A DNA stretch of 64,000 nucleotides from contig NC_079207.1 in NCBI RefSeq assembly GCF_026745355.1, positions 38,771,880-38,835,879 on the forward strand, written 5' to 3'. This DNA comes from Beta vulgaris subsp. vulgaris. Its lineage: Eukaryota > Streptophyta > Magnoliopsida > Caryophyllales > Amaranthaceae. The notes beneath the pieces were generated by a model. It was not told the origin of the DNA, did no database searches, and saw nothing but the letters and a program-made list of their open reading frames with translations. Of this stretch, positions 22,101-34,072 are shown in pieces. The position numbers were made by a program, and so were the translations under genes. Numbering within the stretch: the first letter of the stretch is position 1; each line of letters begins with the position of its first letter.

Positions 22101-22727
22101 ACGGCCTTATTTCTGGCCGGCCCTAGATGCCTCTTCTTCTGCCGAATAGGCTTCTGCCCTGGCTCAATGTTGAGCTTATGCACTGCCACCTCAGGATCTA
22201 TCCCGTGCATTTCCTCTACAGCATAGGCGAACACATCTTCAAATTCTCGCAGCAACGCAACTAAGGCGTCCTTGATTTCTGATCTCAATACTGATCCTAT
22301 TTTCAATGTCCTCTCTGGACGCTCTGGATTTAAGCAAATTTCTACCGGACTTTCTACCGGCTCTGGACGTTCTAGTCCCAGACTCATTATAGCCATAATC
22401 TCCTCAGATGAATGCTTTTCTTCTTTAATTGCCAAACACTTCCTCTTCTTGCTGGGCAAGAGCATAGACGGCTTGCTCTCAGGGAAAGGTAGCTCTTGGA
22501 CTTTCTCAACTTCTTGCTTTATCTCAACAATTTGACCTTTTACCTTCTCGGCCGGATCATCCTCACGGGCCTTTGGACGCTCTGCCTTCTCCTTCCATGA
22601 TGATGGTTTAAGAGTGGTGAGGTAGCATTCTCTAGCAGCTTGCTGATCTCCATAGAGAGATCCAATCTTCCCCCCATCACACTCAAACTTCATCAGCATT
22701 AAGTGGGTCACAATAACGGCCTTGATG
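19144..22727 (-). pseudogene. Tat pol: reverse transcriptase, dual RNase H, integrase
   Basis: The frame 22711-20306 is open for 801 codons. RT shows WRMCVDYTDLNKACPKDSFP, MPFGLRNAPTTF and the catalytic YIDDMIVKS near 21690. A retroviral-type RNase H and connection follow (ALADFIVEL). The second RNase H has MVDGSS, NNEAEYEAL, KTDSLLVV and HQADAL, supplying its D-E-D-D residues. A stop at 20306 interrupts the link to integrase. Integrase has the HHCC finger (H near 20162, KKCDSCQRHG near 20060), then WGMDILGPF, VFDNGPQF and NGQVEAFN for the D,D,E triad, and ends DTLKKYFV. Frameshifts lie near 20060 and 19630. The 5' end is cut by the chromovirus; protease and gag continue at 31817. Confidence 0.92.
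22723..22727. repeat. TSD TGATG, left copy
   Basis: It matches 31812-31816 exactly and brackets the chromovirus. Confidence 0.95.
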
Positions 22728-24493
22728 TGTAATACCCCGTATTTTTAGTATTTATTTAAATAAATAAATATATATTTTATATTTATTTTCTAAAATAAAT
22801 ATTTTAAGCAAAGGATATTTTAGTATATTTATTGGTTTTAAATTATTTTGGCGGGAATATGGCGCCAAAATTGGATTTGTTAAACTTTTGGTTTTAAATC
22901 CTAGTCAAAATTATTCAAAAAACCAAAAAAAAAAAAAAAAAAAAAAAAAATTTTTTTTTTAGGCCATTATTTTTGACGGGATTGTGAAGTAAATGGGGGA
23001 GTTTTGTTTTCCAAATTTATGATGAAGGTTACAAATCTTGGTTTAATCCCTAATTTATGGTGAAGGTTACAAACCCTTTAATTTTGAAAATTAAGTACTA
23101 TCTATTCTACTCCTATAAATACCCCACACCTTTAGCCATCTTTTCCACACAAAAACTTTGAAGAATCTATAATTTCTTACTTCAAAGTTCTTCTTTCTCT
23201 TCCTATGTATTCTAGTTTTATATTTCTTATTCAAGTTTCAATTTTCTTTTGTTTAAAAAAATATTTTCATATTTCTTACTCAAAAATATTATGCTCATGA
23301 TAAATCATTCATGTTTAAATTCATGATTAAGTTCATGTGGTAGATTGCTTGTTGGTTGGCTATGAGAAAGCTCAAGTATAAGAATAAGTGAAGATACTAG
23401 TATTAGTTTGTGCAAGATCAAGGTACGTTATGTAGCTAGATCTTTTAAAATGTGTTTATATGATAAAGTTGTTTATTGATTTTATTGGTTGGATTGGTTT
23501 AGAAATTTGATTTAAAATGGTTACAATGTTTTATTATTCACTCTTGAAAGTGAAAAGAATGAATGATTTTATCAATCATTTTTATATAGAAGTTTTGTTA
23601 TCCTTTTTGGAAAATTAAATTATTTTACAAGGAAAGGTTGATTGGTTTTTATGAACTTTGAATGTTCAAAAAGTTGTTTATGAGGAAGGAGGTTTACTCA
23701 TGACTTACAAGTCATATTATTATTATTTCCGCTTGATTAATATCAAGAGATTCAAAGTCCACTTGTTGGCAATTATAGTTACCCCTTGATATAGCTCCGT
23801 GATGGGATGACTAGCTTGGGGGGTGTGCACACTTAGCAAAATAGAAGGGGAGATAAGAAGAGGAATTGTTTTCAGGATTATTTTTAATCCAAGTTGTTTG
23901 GAAAGAGTTTATTCTTAAAAGGTTATTCTTGAATTATTATTCAAGTGTTTGGAAAGAGTTTGTTCTTAAAAGGTTGTTCTTGAATTATTATTCAAGTGTT
24001 TGGAAAGAGTTTGTTCTTAAAATGTTATTCTTGAATTATTATTAAGTGTTTGAAAATAGTTTATTCTTAAAGAGTTATTCTTGAATTATTGGTAATGGAG
24101 TTTTCGAAACGAAAAATTGTTATGAACTAACAAATGTGTTACTTATCTAGTAATTTCGTACTCAGTTTTATACTGACGCGTATTTCCTTTTTCCTATTTG
24201 GCTTTCCCTGTTTACCTTTTTGGTAAGCAGATTTGCAGGTGAATTTTGGATGTGCATGGGAGCATACTAGGAAGGGATCTTCACCTAGATTAGGTGTTTT
24301 TATATTGAGTTTGAGACAATATTTACTTTTATTAATAAAAAAGTATTTATTATTTTTGGTTAAAGTCTTCCGTTGCAAGTTATTTTGTTAGTTAGTAGTT
24401 GGTTGCCGAAAGCGTGTTAGTCACGTGGCGGTAATACTCCTAAATTACTCAATATTATTATTTATTTATAAGTGAGTAATTTGGGGTGTTACA
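22728..24493 (+). repeat. 5' LTR of the chromovirus
   Basis: A TATA box (TATAAATA) is at 23114-23121. An A/T homopolymer block lies near 22925-22960. Four tandem units lie at 23895-24090. Differences from 30042-31811 are mainly one- to few-base indels, many in homopolymers. Confidence 0.93.
23895..24090 (+). repeat. Four tandem copies of a 51-bp unit in the 5' LTR
   Basis: Each unit begins TGTTTGGAAAGAGTTTATTC and ends in TTGAATTATTATTCAAG. The fourth is the most diverged. The other LTR has the same four copies at 31208-31402. Confidence 0.9.
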
Positions 24494-24496
24494 ATG

Positions 24497-24505
24497 TGGT
24501 ATCAG
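24497..24505 (+). other. Primer binding site, initiator Met tRNA type
   Basis: TGGTATCAG lies three bases inside the 5' LTR. The match ends after nine bases (followed by TTTTT). Confidence 0.8.
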
Positions 24506-25559
24506 TTTTTCAAGTGTTGAAAAAGATAAAGTTGAATATTAAAATTAATGAGTAGACATAAGATGGGCATATAGTGTTTTGAATTTGCATTTAAAATATT
24601 TTGTTAAGTTTAATTGTTTTCTTTTTGACGATTTGTATAGATGCATCTTGCTAGTACCACAAAAATGATATATATTTATTATATTTTTTATTTGGAAAGA
24701 TAAAGGGTGTAGTCATGTTGGGGTGACAAGCTCTGTCTAGGATTAGGAAGGCTCTCCCCGACGCTGTGGGTAACTTCCTTACCTGGGAGCTATAATCACC
24801 TTGGCTATTCTATATCGAAATCAAGTACACTTTAAAATTTTTGAAATAAATATTTTAAGCCATAGTGGTGCATTTAGTACAAATTTGATCATATTTTTTA
24901 TTACATATATTAATATTACTTTTATGATGTGTTGTAATATTTCTTTTTTTTTTTTTTGCTTTTATATGATTGTTGTTGGAAGTTGAGGAAAAAGTTTATG
25001 TTATTCCCTATGTATGGGATAAGCAAGAGTATGCTGCATTGGCGAGCAAATAGTAGTACTATATGTATTTTTTTTTACCTCTCGAAAATACTCAGGCCAG
25101 TCTGATTATATGGCCATTGATGAGTTGGAGAATGTTATATAGACAGAATACGTACCAGAGTGAAGTTTCAGTAACCTAGACATAATAGTTTTGTTTTGGC
25201 CATGAAGCGCTAATTGTCTTAAGAATATTTTGATACACTCAAATATTCTAGTAGTTGTTATTAAAGGCTAATATTTGGCCATGATATATGAAATATGTGA
25301 TTGCTATGTTTTGAATAGTTATACTTACGTCTATTGAATTGTTTGGTAGTTAACAACTATTCTATGAATGTTGTTGAAATTTATCCTCAAACACCCTTAT
25401 ATCTAGAAAATGGCAGAAAGAAGGAGAAGGAGTATAAGTTCTATGGTTAGTAGGGTAGCAAAGATGCTGAAAATGTCATTCAGGTGATAGATATCAAGAA
25501 ATCAAGTAGAGTGAAAGTTTTCGTGAGGTCATCAGTCAAACCTCGACTTACTATGGGAA
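24506..25559 (+). other. Leader of the chromovirus
   Basis: Mostly AT-rich. A GC-richer part near 24720-24790 resembles coding sequence but has no long open frame. Confidence 0.5.
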
Positions 25560-26350
25560 AGAAGACCCACTGCTTAGAAAACTAGATGAGAATTCGATAA
25601 GCTTTTTAATGCTATAGTGTACCTGAAAACCTAGGTTAATAATGTTGTTTATTATTTGAGAGATGTGGCAGACCTATGGTGGAAACAAAGGAAAGATGAT
25701 CTTTAGAGGATCCGAACTTTGGTGGAACGAGTTTAAAGAGCCTTGAGGACTAAGTTTTATCCTCGTACTTAAGGAAGCAAAAGGCTATGGAGTTCACCAA
25801 TTGAGATGGGACTATGTTGTTAATGAGTATTATAGCAAATTTTGGAGTTAATGAGGTTTGCGCCTGAGATAGTACCATCTGAGACTTTGAAGGCCCAAAG
25901 GGTTGACCTTAACCTCCAAAGTAAGTTGGGAGGAGTAACTTTTGAGACTCTTGATGAAATTTATGGTAGAGCTGCTCACTTTATGGGATTAAAGAAGAGA
26001 GCTTGAAGGACCTTCTCTGGGAAAAGAGGAAGATAACAACAATGGGAACCAACAAATGGAGATAAGAAGCCTAAGCCTAATGGTGGATTTAACCAAACTG
26101 AGAAATACAATAGGTATCTAGTCGGAAGCCTAATGGGAATCAAGGTAATGGGAAGAAAGTGAGCGAACCTTTTTCTGCAAAAGGTGTGATAAGAACTACC
26201 CTGGAAAAGATTGTCAAGGCAACTTGGTGACATGCCATTATTGTCAGAAATTGGGGCACCGTGAGTATGAGTGCTTTAGAAAAGCTGGTGGAGAACCTGC
26301 AGTCAAACCTGACCCGAGTAGTAAGGCACCTCAGAATGATCAACAAAGTT
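25560..26350 (+). pseudogene. Chromovirus gag remnant
   Basis: Capsid-like phrases are VVYYLRDVADLWWKQRKDDL near 25650-25700, LRTKFYP near 25750, and LELMRFAPEIVPSE near 25845. They are followed by a basic linker and an intact CCHC zinc knuckle CHYCQKLGHREYEC near 26235-26276. Gag packages the RNA and builds the particle. Stops and frameshifts interrupt it at least five times. Confidence 0.75.
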
Positions 26351-26381
26351 AGCTTCTTCCAGTGCTGGTGTTAAACCAGGG

Positions 26382-29300
26382 ATGGAGAATCAGTCTAAAG
26401 GCAGAGTTTTCATCATGAACCGCCGTGAGGCTCAGAATGTTTCTGAGGTAGTAGTTGGAACCTTTTTCATTAATTCCTTGTCTGTCAAAGTGTTATTTGA
26501 TTCAGGAGCATCTCATTCATTTATTTCTAGCACTTTAGTAGACAAGCTCCAGTTAAGCAGTCCAGTGTCTATTTCTTTGAAATTGCATTGCCATCAAGGA
26601 AAATGTTTAATTGTACAAGGTTGCATAGTCAAATACCTTTAGTGATAGTTGGGTGAACTTTCCATCCGACTTAGTTGAGTTTGATTTGTCAGACCTCAAT
26701 GTGGTTTTGGGGATGGATTGGTTGGGGAGATTCAAGGCTCGGATTGATTGGAGGCCCAGAAGGTGTCCTTAGTCCCCAAGAAAGAAAGGGTGACTTATAG
26801 GAAGCTTGGGAAGGAGAAGGGAATGAAGATAGTGTCTGCGATGAGAATTCAATCTTATGTGAAGAAGGGGTGTCCATTATTCTTATGTGGAGTTCAGAGG
26901 ATTGAAAAGGAAGATGAGAATAGGGAGATCCCGTCGTATCTGAGTTTCCTGATGTGTTTCCTGAAGAGATACCGAGTGTGCCACCGGTTAGGGATCTTGA
27001 GTTCATCGTAGACTTGATGCCAGGAACCGGACCTATTTCAAAGGCTCCTATAGAATGGCTCCAGCTGAGATGAAAGAGTTAAAAGTTCAGTTGGAGGAGT
27101 TATTGAAAAAGGGTATAAGACCTAGTTCGTCTCCTTGGGATGCACCTGTATTGTTGTGAAAAGAAGGATGGTAGTTTGAGGTTGTGCATTGATTATCGGG
27201 AGTTGAACAATGTGACGATCAAGAATAAGTATCCTTCCGAGAATAGATGATTTATTTGATCAGTTGAAAGGAGTGGGATTTTCTCGAAGATAGATTTGAG
27301 GTTAGGTTATCACCAATTGAGGATTGTTGAGGGTGATATTTCTAAGACTGCGTTTAGGATGCGTCATGGTCACTTTGAGTTCACAGTGATGCCATTTGGT
27401 CTGAATAACGCACCTGCAATGTTCATGGATTTGATGCATAGGATTTTCAGGCCATGCTTGAATAAATATGTGGTTGTGTTATAGATGATATTTTGATATA
27501 TTCGAAGGTTAGGAGCAGTCATGAACTGCATTTGAGGGAAGTTTTGTCCACCCTAAGAGAGCATAAGTTGTACGCCAAGTTCTCTAAGTGTGAGTTTTTG
27601 GTTGGATAAGGTTGCATTTTTAGGACATGTTATCTTAAAGGATGGAGTTTCAGTGGACCTGCTAAGATTCAAGCGGTGCGCGAGTGGCCAATACCAAAGA
27701 TAGTTGTGATATAAGGAGTTTCCTTGGGTTAGCTGGTTACTATCGAAGATTTGTAAAGGATTTCTCGAATATCTCGAGACCAATGACTAGCCTGATGAAG
27801 GAAGAATGTAAGTTTGTTAGGAATCCAGAGTGTGAGGAAGTTTTTTTTTTGAAGGAAAGGTTGACTACAACACCTGTTTTGGCTCTACCTGATGAAAGTC
27901 AGCAGTATGATGTTTATAGTGATGCTTCGAAATTTTCGTTAGGGTGTGTATTGATGCAGAACCGGAAGGTCATTGCTTATGCTTTTAGGCAGTTAAAATC
28001 ATATTAGGTGAATTATCCAACCTATGATCTTGAATTAGTTGTAATAGTGTTTGCTTTGAAGTTATAGCGAACTACTTGTATGGGGCAACGTGTAAGTTGT
28101 ATACGGATCATAAGAGCTTAAAGTATATTCTCACTTAGAAGGAGTTGAACATGAGGCAGAGGAGGTGGTTGGAGTTGATCAAGTATAATGATCTAGAGAT
28201 CCAGTATCATGAAGGGAAAGCTAATGTTGTTGCTGACGCATTAAGTCGAAAGTCGAGTCATTCAGTTAATGCAATAGTGTTGCCAAGTCAGTTATGTGTC
28301 GAGTTTCAGAAAATGTCATTGGAGGTAATAGAAGAAGGAGGTGTTGAAGAATTATTGGGTTCTTTGTCGATTCAACCCTCAATCTATGATGAGATTAGGG
28401 AGGTCAATAAAGGATGAAAAGTTAGAAAAGATTCGAGAGAAGATCCGGATGTCAGGTTCGATTTCCAGATAGCCGATGATGGAAGTATTCGGTTCAAAGG
28501 AAGGTGGTGTATACCAAATAATAGAGATGAGTTGAAGCGGAAATTAATGGAAGAAGCTCATAGCTCACCTTATTCAGTACACCCAGGTGGTGATAAGTTG
28601 TATAAGGACATGAAGCAAATGTTTTGGTGGCCAAACATGAAGCGAGAGGTAGCAGAGTTCGTGGCTAAGTGTCTCACATGCTAAAAGGTCAAGTTTGAGC
28701 ACAAGAGATCGCAAAGGAAGGTTCAGCCCCTGGATATTCCGAGATGGAAATGGGAATTCTATATCAATGGATTTTGTGTCTGCATTACCAAGAATTAAGG
28801 ATAAATGATACAATTTTGGTAGTGGTAGATCGTTTAGCTAATCAGCAACTTTCATTCCTATGAAGAATACTTGGTCAATGGATCAATTGGCTAAAGCATA
28901 TGTGAAATGGGTGGTGAAGTATCATGGTGTGCCTAAGGACATTGTTTTTTATCGTGATTCACGGTTCTTATCAAATTTTGGTAGAGTTTGTAGAAGGCTT
29001 TGGGAACTAATTTATTATTGAGTAAAGCTTTTCATCTGGCTACAGATGGACAAACGGAACGAACAATTCAGACTTTAGAAGATATGTTGTGATCTTGTGT
29101 TATGGAGTATCAGGGTTCGTGGGAGGATTTCTTGGATTTAATAGAATTTTCCTATAACAAACAGTCATCATGCAAGTATATTGGTATGGCTCTGTTTTAG
29201 GCTTTATATGGTCGGAAGTGTAGACGTCAGTCTGCTGGAATGATATTAGTGAAACTGTGGTGCTTGGAGCCGAATTCCTCAAAGAGACGGCGAAAGAGGT

Positions 29301-29815
29301 GAAAGTGATTCAAGAAAAGATCAAGGTTTTAAGAGTTATGCTGATTTGAAGCGAAGGGATGAAGAGTTTCAGGTTGGGAGAAGGTATTGTTGAAAATATC
29401 TCAATGAAAGGGGTGATGCGATTTGGGAAGAAGCGAAAGTTAAGTCCAAAGTATATCGGGCCATATGAGGTGTTAAAGAAGTTCGAAAAAAGTGGCATAT
29501 AAGTTGCATTTGCCAAATGTTTTAAGTCGAGTCGATGATTTTTTCATATATCTAGTTAAGGAAGTATATTTCGGATGTGTCTATGTGCTGCAACCTGAGG
29601 CCATTGAATTAAATGATAGTTTGACTTACGAGGAAAGACATGTAAGAATCCTTGATAGTAAAGTTAGAAGTACTCAGACTAAGGATGTAAGATTAGTCAA
29701 AGTATTATGGTCAAACCATCAGATTGAGGAAGCAACATGGGAAGTTAAAGCGGATATACGCAAGAAATATCCAACGTTGTTTTCCGAGGTTATTTGTCGA
29801 GTTACGGGGTCGTAA
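26382..29815 (+). pseudogene. Chromovirus pol: protease, RT, RNase H, integrase, chromodomain
   Basis: Protease has VLFDSGASHSFIS near 26500. RT shows [14 protein letters not shown] near 27190, [18 protein letters not shown] and [13 protein letters not shown] near 27390-27420. The catalytic Asp-Asp block follows at 27485 but is out of frame because of a one-base loss just before it. RNase H has DVYSDASKFSLGCVL near 27910. Integrase has the H-H-C-C finger (near 28590-28680) and a D-D-E core with many breaks. The last frame, 29492-29815, contains the chromodomain (VLWSNHQIEEATWEVKADIR), which in this group is thought to target insertion to heterochromatin. About ten frame breaks are present, several at homopolymers. 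Confidence 0.88.
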
Positions 29816-30027
29816 CTCCTTTTAAGTGGGGTAGAATGCGATAGAGTTTCGCGCTTTTACTATAGTTATGCATTTTAGCATATTTTTGAGTCATTATATG
29901 CATTTTACACATGAGCATTTGAGTCAGAAACTACGATTTTGAATCAGAAACTACGATTTTGAATTTTAATCCGTTTTTGGAAAGTGATTATGACTTTTTG
30001 CCTTAAGTTTCGAGGTCGAAACTTCTT

Positions 30028-30041
30028 TTAAGGGGGTAGAC
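30028..30041 (+). other. Polypurine tract of the chromovirus
   Basis: TTAAGGGGGTAGAC directly precedes the TG of the 3' LTR. Confidence 0.75.
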
Positions 30042-31811
30042 TGTAATACCCCGATTTTTAGTATTTATTTAAATAATAAATATATTATTTTATATTTATT
30101 TCTAAAATAAATATTTTAAGCAAAGGATATTTTAGTATATTTATTGGTTTTAAATTATTTTGGCGGGAATATGGCGCCAAAATTGGATTTGTTAAACTTT
30201 TGGTTTTAAATCCTAGTCAAAATTATTCAAAAAACCAAAAAAAAAAAAAAAAAAAAAAAATTTTTTTTTAGGCCATTATTTTTGACGGGATTGTGAAGTA
30301 AATGGGGAAGTTTTGTTTTCCAATTTATGATGAAGGTTACAAATCTTGGTTTAATCCCTAATTTATGGTGAAGGTTACAAACCTTTAATTTTGAAAATTA
30401 AGTACTATCTATTCTACTCCTATAAATACCCCACACCTTACTTTAGCCATCTTTTCCACACAAAAACTTTGAAGAATCTATAATTTCTTACTTCAAAGTT
30501 CTTCTTTCTCTTCCTATGTATTCTAGTTTTATATTTCTTATTCAAGTTTCAATTTTCTTTTGTTTAAGAAAAATATTTTCATATTTCTTACTCAAAAATA
30601 TTATGCTCATGATAAATCATTCATGTTTAAATTCATGATTAAGTTCATGTGGTAGATTGCTTGTTGGTTGGCTATGAGAAAGCTCAAGTATAAGAATAAG
30701 TGAAGATACTAGTATTAGTTTGTGCAAGATCAAGGTACGTTATGTAGCTAGATCTTTTAAAATGTGGTTTATATGATAAAGTTGTTTATTGATTTTATTG
30801 GTTGGATTGGTTTAGAAATTTGATTTAAAATGGTTACAATGTTTTATTATTCACTCTTGAAAGTGAAAAGAATGAATGATTTTATCAATCATTTTTATAT
30901 AGAAGTTTTGTTATCCTTTTTGGAAAATTAAATTATTTTTACAAGGAAAGGTTGATTGGTTTTTATGAACTTTGAATGTTCAAAAAGTTGTTTATGAGGA
31001 AGGAGGTTTACTCATGACTTACAAGTCATATTATTATTATTTCCGCTTGATTAATATCAAGAGATTCAAAGTCCACTTGTTGGCAATTATAGTTACCCCT
31101 TGATATAGCTCCGTGATGGGATGACTAGCTTGGGGGTGTGCACACTTAGCAAAATAGAAGGGGAGATAAGAAGAGGAATTGTTTTCAGGATTATTTTTAA
31201 TCCAAGTTGTTTGGAAAGAGTTTATTCTTAAAAGGTTATTCTTGAATTATTATTCAAGTGTTTGGAAAGAGTTTGTTCTTAAAAGGTTGTTCTTGAATTA
31301 TTATTCAAGTGTTTGGAAAGAGTTTGTTCTTAAAATGTTATTCTTGAATTATTATTAAGTGTTTGAAAATAGTTTATTCTTAAAGAGTTATTCTTGAATT
31401 ATTGGTAATGGAGTTTTCGAAACGAAAAATTGTTATGAACTAACAAATGTGTTACTTATCTAGTATATTTCGTACTCAGTTTTATACTGACGCGTATTTC
31501 CTTTTTCCTATTTGGCTTTCCCTGTTTACCTTTTTGGTAAGCAGATTTGCAGGTGAATTTTGGATGTGCATGGGAGCATACTAGGAAGGGATCTTCACCT
31601 AGATTAGTGTTTGTTTATATTGAGTTTTGAGACAATATTTACTTTTATTAATAAAAAAAGTATTATTATTATTTTTGGTTAAAGTCTTCCGTTGCAAGTT
31701 ATTTTGTTAGTTAGTAGTTGGTTGCCGAAAGCGTGTTAGTCACGTGGCGGTAATACTCCTAAATTACTCAAATATTATTTATATAAAAGTGAGTAATTTG
31801 GGGGTGTTACA
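30042..31811 (+). repeat. 3' LTR of the chromovirus
   Basis: It is nearly identical to the 5' LTR. The TATA box is at 30421-30428 and the four 51-bp units are at 31208-31402. Confidence 0.93.
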
Positions 31812-31816
31812 TGATG
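31812..31816. repeat. TSD TGATG, right copy
   Basis: Exact match to 22723-22727. Confidence 0.95.
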
Positions 31817-34043
31817 TGATTTAAGGTAGGTCGTCCGAGAATAACATTATAGGCCGTCAAGTCTCGTACTACCAAAAATTTCACAAAGAGCGACCTGGCA
31901 GCATCTTTCTCTCCCACCCTGACGGGTAGAGTGACGGTCCCCATGGGATGGATGATTCCTCCCCCAAAACCAATTATAGGATGATTTACAGGAACAAGTC
32001 ATTCTTATCAAACTTCAGCCGAGACAAACAATCAGCACTGATTATATCCGTAGAGCTTCCGGTATCAATCAGAATTCGCCTAACCCTGAGGCTGGCAATC
32101 TTCATTTCCACCACTAAGGGGTCATCATGCGGCGTCCTTATCTTCCCTCGATCCAGCTCGCTGACCACTATTTTTGGGAAAGGATCAGACTCGGCCTGGT
32201 TAGTGAGCATAACCTGACTGAGTTCCCTTAAATAGTTTTTGTGGCCGCGATTTATTGGACCTCCGGCCGCGAAACCTCCTGAGATGACCATTACTACATC
32301 ATCATCCATGCTATCCCCGTCCATCTTTCTTCCTTGACGGTTATCTCTTTTCTGGAACTTCCTTCCTGACGAAAGTAGGTAATTCTTCATCTTACCTTTT
32401 CGGGCCAAATCTTCTAATGCTCTCTTTAAGTGCTTGCATTCATTAGTTTCATGCCCACAATCCTTATAGAAGTGAAAATACTTGTTCTTGTCTCTATTAC
32501 GGTAAGGCGTCTTCATTTCAGCCGGTGCCTTTAGCTCATGCTGATCCTTTATTTCCATAAGAATGGAATATTGATCTTTGTTGAATTCTATAGGTTCAAC
32601 TGAGGCCGCCGGTTCAGACCGCCTACTTCTTTTAGACGAGGTGGTCAGAGAAGTCATCGCCCAAGTCTCAGCTTTCTTGGGCGAATTCTTTTTTGGCTGA
32701 ACAACTTCCTCTACCTTCTTTACCTCTGGCTGCTTTGCCTCAGCATAAACTTCTGTAGCATGAATGAATGCTTCAGCCTCTTTCAAAGCTTCTATCAAAG
32801 TAGTGATTTTCTTCTTGACTAAATCAAACTTAAAACTTCCTGGTCGCAAACCTCTGATGAAGGCGTCAAACGCCACTCCAGCATTCAGATCTTGGATCTG
32901 CAATGCTTCTAGATTGAATCTCTTCACATAACCTCTCAATGCCTCTTTAGGGCCTTGGATGACTTTACCCAGGTGCATGCTTGTTTTTTGTTCTTGACGA
33001 TTAGCCACAAAGTGACAAGTAAATAGGATGCTGAGCTCAGTGAAATTGTTCACTGAGTTAGGCGGCAAGTTATTAAACCATTTCTGAGCTACCCCCTTCA
33101 ACGTAGCTGGGAAATTCTTACACCATGTAGCATCGTCCACCCCTTGGACATACATTTGATGCTTATAGGCTGATAGATGATCGTCTGGATCAGTTGTTTC
33201 ATTGAAAGGTTCAATGGTCGGGAGCTTAACCTTTGGGAAAGGAGGGGACTCCATAATCCTGACCGAGAAAGGAGTTGGCCAATTGATCTGAAGTGCCCCA
33301 ACTTGACCCTCAATGGGTATGTGCTCCCGGCGATACTCCTTTAGTACCGGATTAGAAGAGGTGTTAGCTAAGGCCTGACGCCGATACACCATTGGCTGCA
33401 GAACTGTTTTCTCTTGTTTGGGCTGAAAAGCTGATGGTCCATGGCTTCGCGCCACTGTTCTGGACGGGAGTCTTAAGGACGAATCCTTCATATAAGGAGT
33501 GGAACCAGAGGCTGAATGCTGCTGGGCTGCCGCCCTCTTGGCTTCCAGATACTTCCTAGCATCAGTCTCCATCTTGTGGCCAGTAGGAGGAATATTGTCT
33601 CCTGGACGGACTACCAACCCCCAGTCCATCTTCCTTCTAGAGTCAGTAACAGCTGGCTACTTTCCCTTGGAAAGCGGCTTAGTCACCTCTGGCCGAGGTG
33701 GCCGACTGGTCCCTGGACGACCCTCCTGGGACCTCCCTTTGAGTGGCGCTGCTGCCTCTCCTCCTGGACTTAGCTGAAAGAATAACATATTACTCTTAAT
33801 CTACTCTTCCATGACAGCGGCCATTCTGGCCTGGAAATCATTCAGTACATTCTCCAAGCGACCAGCTATCACTGGACGGTCAAGATTTTCCTGAATGAAT
33901 GGAGTTACAGTCCTACCCTCCAGATGGATGGCGGCATGACCATGATCCCGTCCACGAGGTGGCCTCTCATCATCTACAGTATCTTCCACCTGAACTCTAA
34001 AACTTCTGTTCCTTGCGACATTCGAGGAATGACAGTCCGTCAT
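31817..34043 (-). pseudogene. Tat gag and protease
   Basis: ATG at 34043 lies eight bases from the PBS and opens an 80-codon N-terminal piece to 33801. After a stop, a frame with one TAG (near 33660) leads into the 547-codon frame 33629-31986. The capsid (Retrotrans_gag) block includes TLKGVAQKWFNNLPPNSVNN and TSMHLGKVIQGPKEALRGYV. A zinc-knuckle-like stretch (FYKDCGHETNECKHLK near 32470) has lost its first Cys. Protease has the active site LIDTGSSTDII near 32055. A one-base frameshift near 31986 ends the frame. Reading continues to the chromovirus insertion at 31816 and resumes at 22727. Confidence 0.9.
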
Positions 34044-34050
34044 TGCTGCG

Positions 34051-34072
34051 TCTCCCCACAGACGGCGCCAAA
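34051..34072 (-). other. Primer binding site of the Tat element
   Basis: On the minus strand TTTGGCGCCGTCTGTGGGGA directly follows the 5' LTR. The TGGCGCCGT start fits the tRNA-Asp type primer site used by related plant gypsy elements; the downstream part matches less well. Confidence 0.75.

Larger units (their letters stand above)
22728..31811 (+). mobile_element. Tekay-like chromovirus inserted in the Tat gag-pol
   Basis: It has LTRs of 1766 bp (22728-24493) and 1770 bp (30042-31811), both TGTAATACCCCG...GGGGTGTTACA. There is a Met-type PBS at 24497, gag, protease, RT, RNase H and integrase in plus-strand order, a chromodomain at the C-terminus, a PPT at 30028-30041 and a perfect TSD TGATG. 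The chromodomain after integrase and the long LTRs point to the Tekay/Del group. It landed between two codons' worth of the Tat protease-RT linker, in the opposite orientation. Coding capacity is broken by many frameshifts although the LTRs are almost identical. Confidence 0.93.

Noticed and set aside
24497..24505. TGGTATCAG as part of a tRNA gene
   Set aside because: Only the primer binding match is present, directly inside an LTR; no cloverleaf surrounds it. No tRNA, rRNA or other RNA gene was found in the window.
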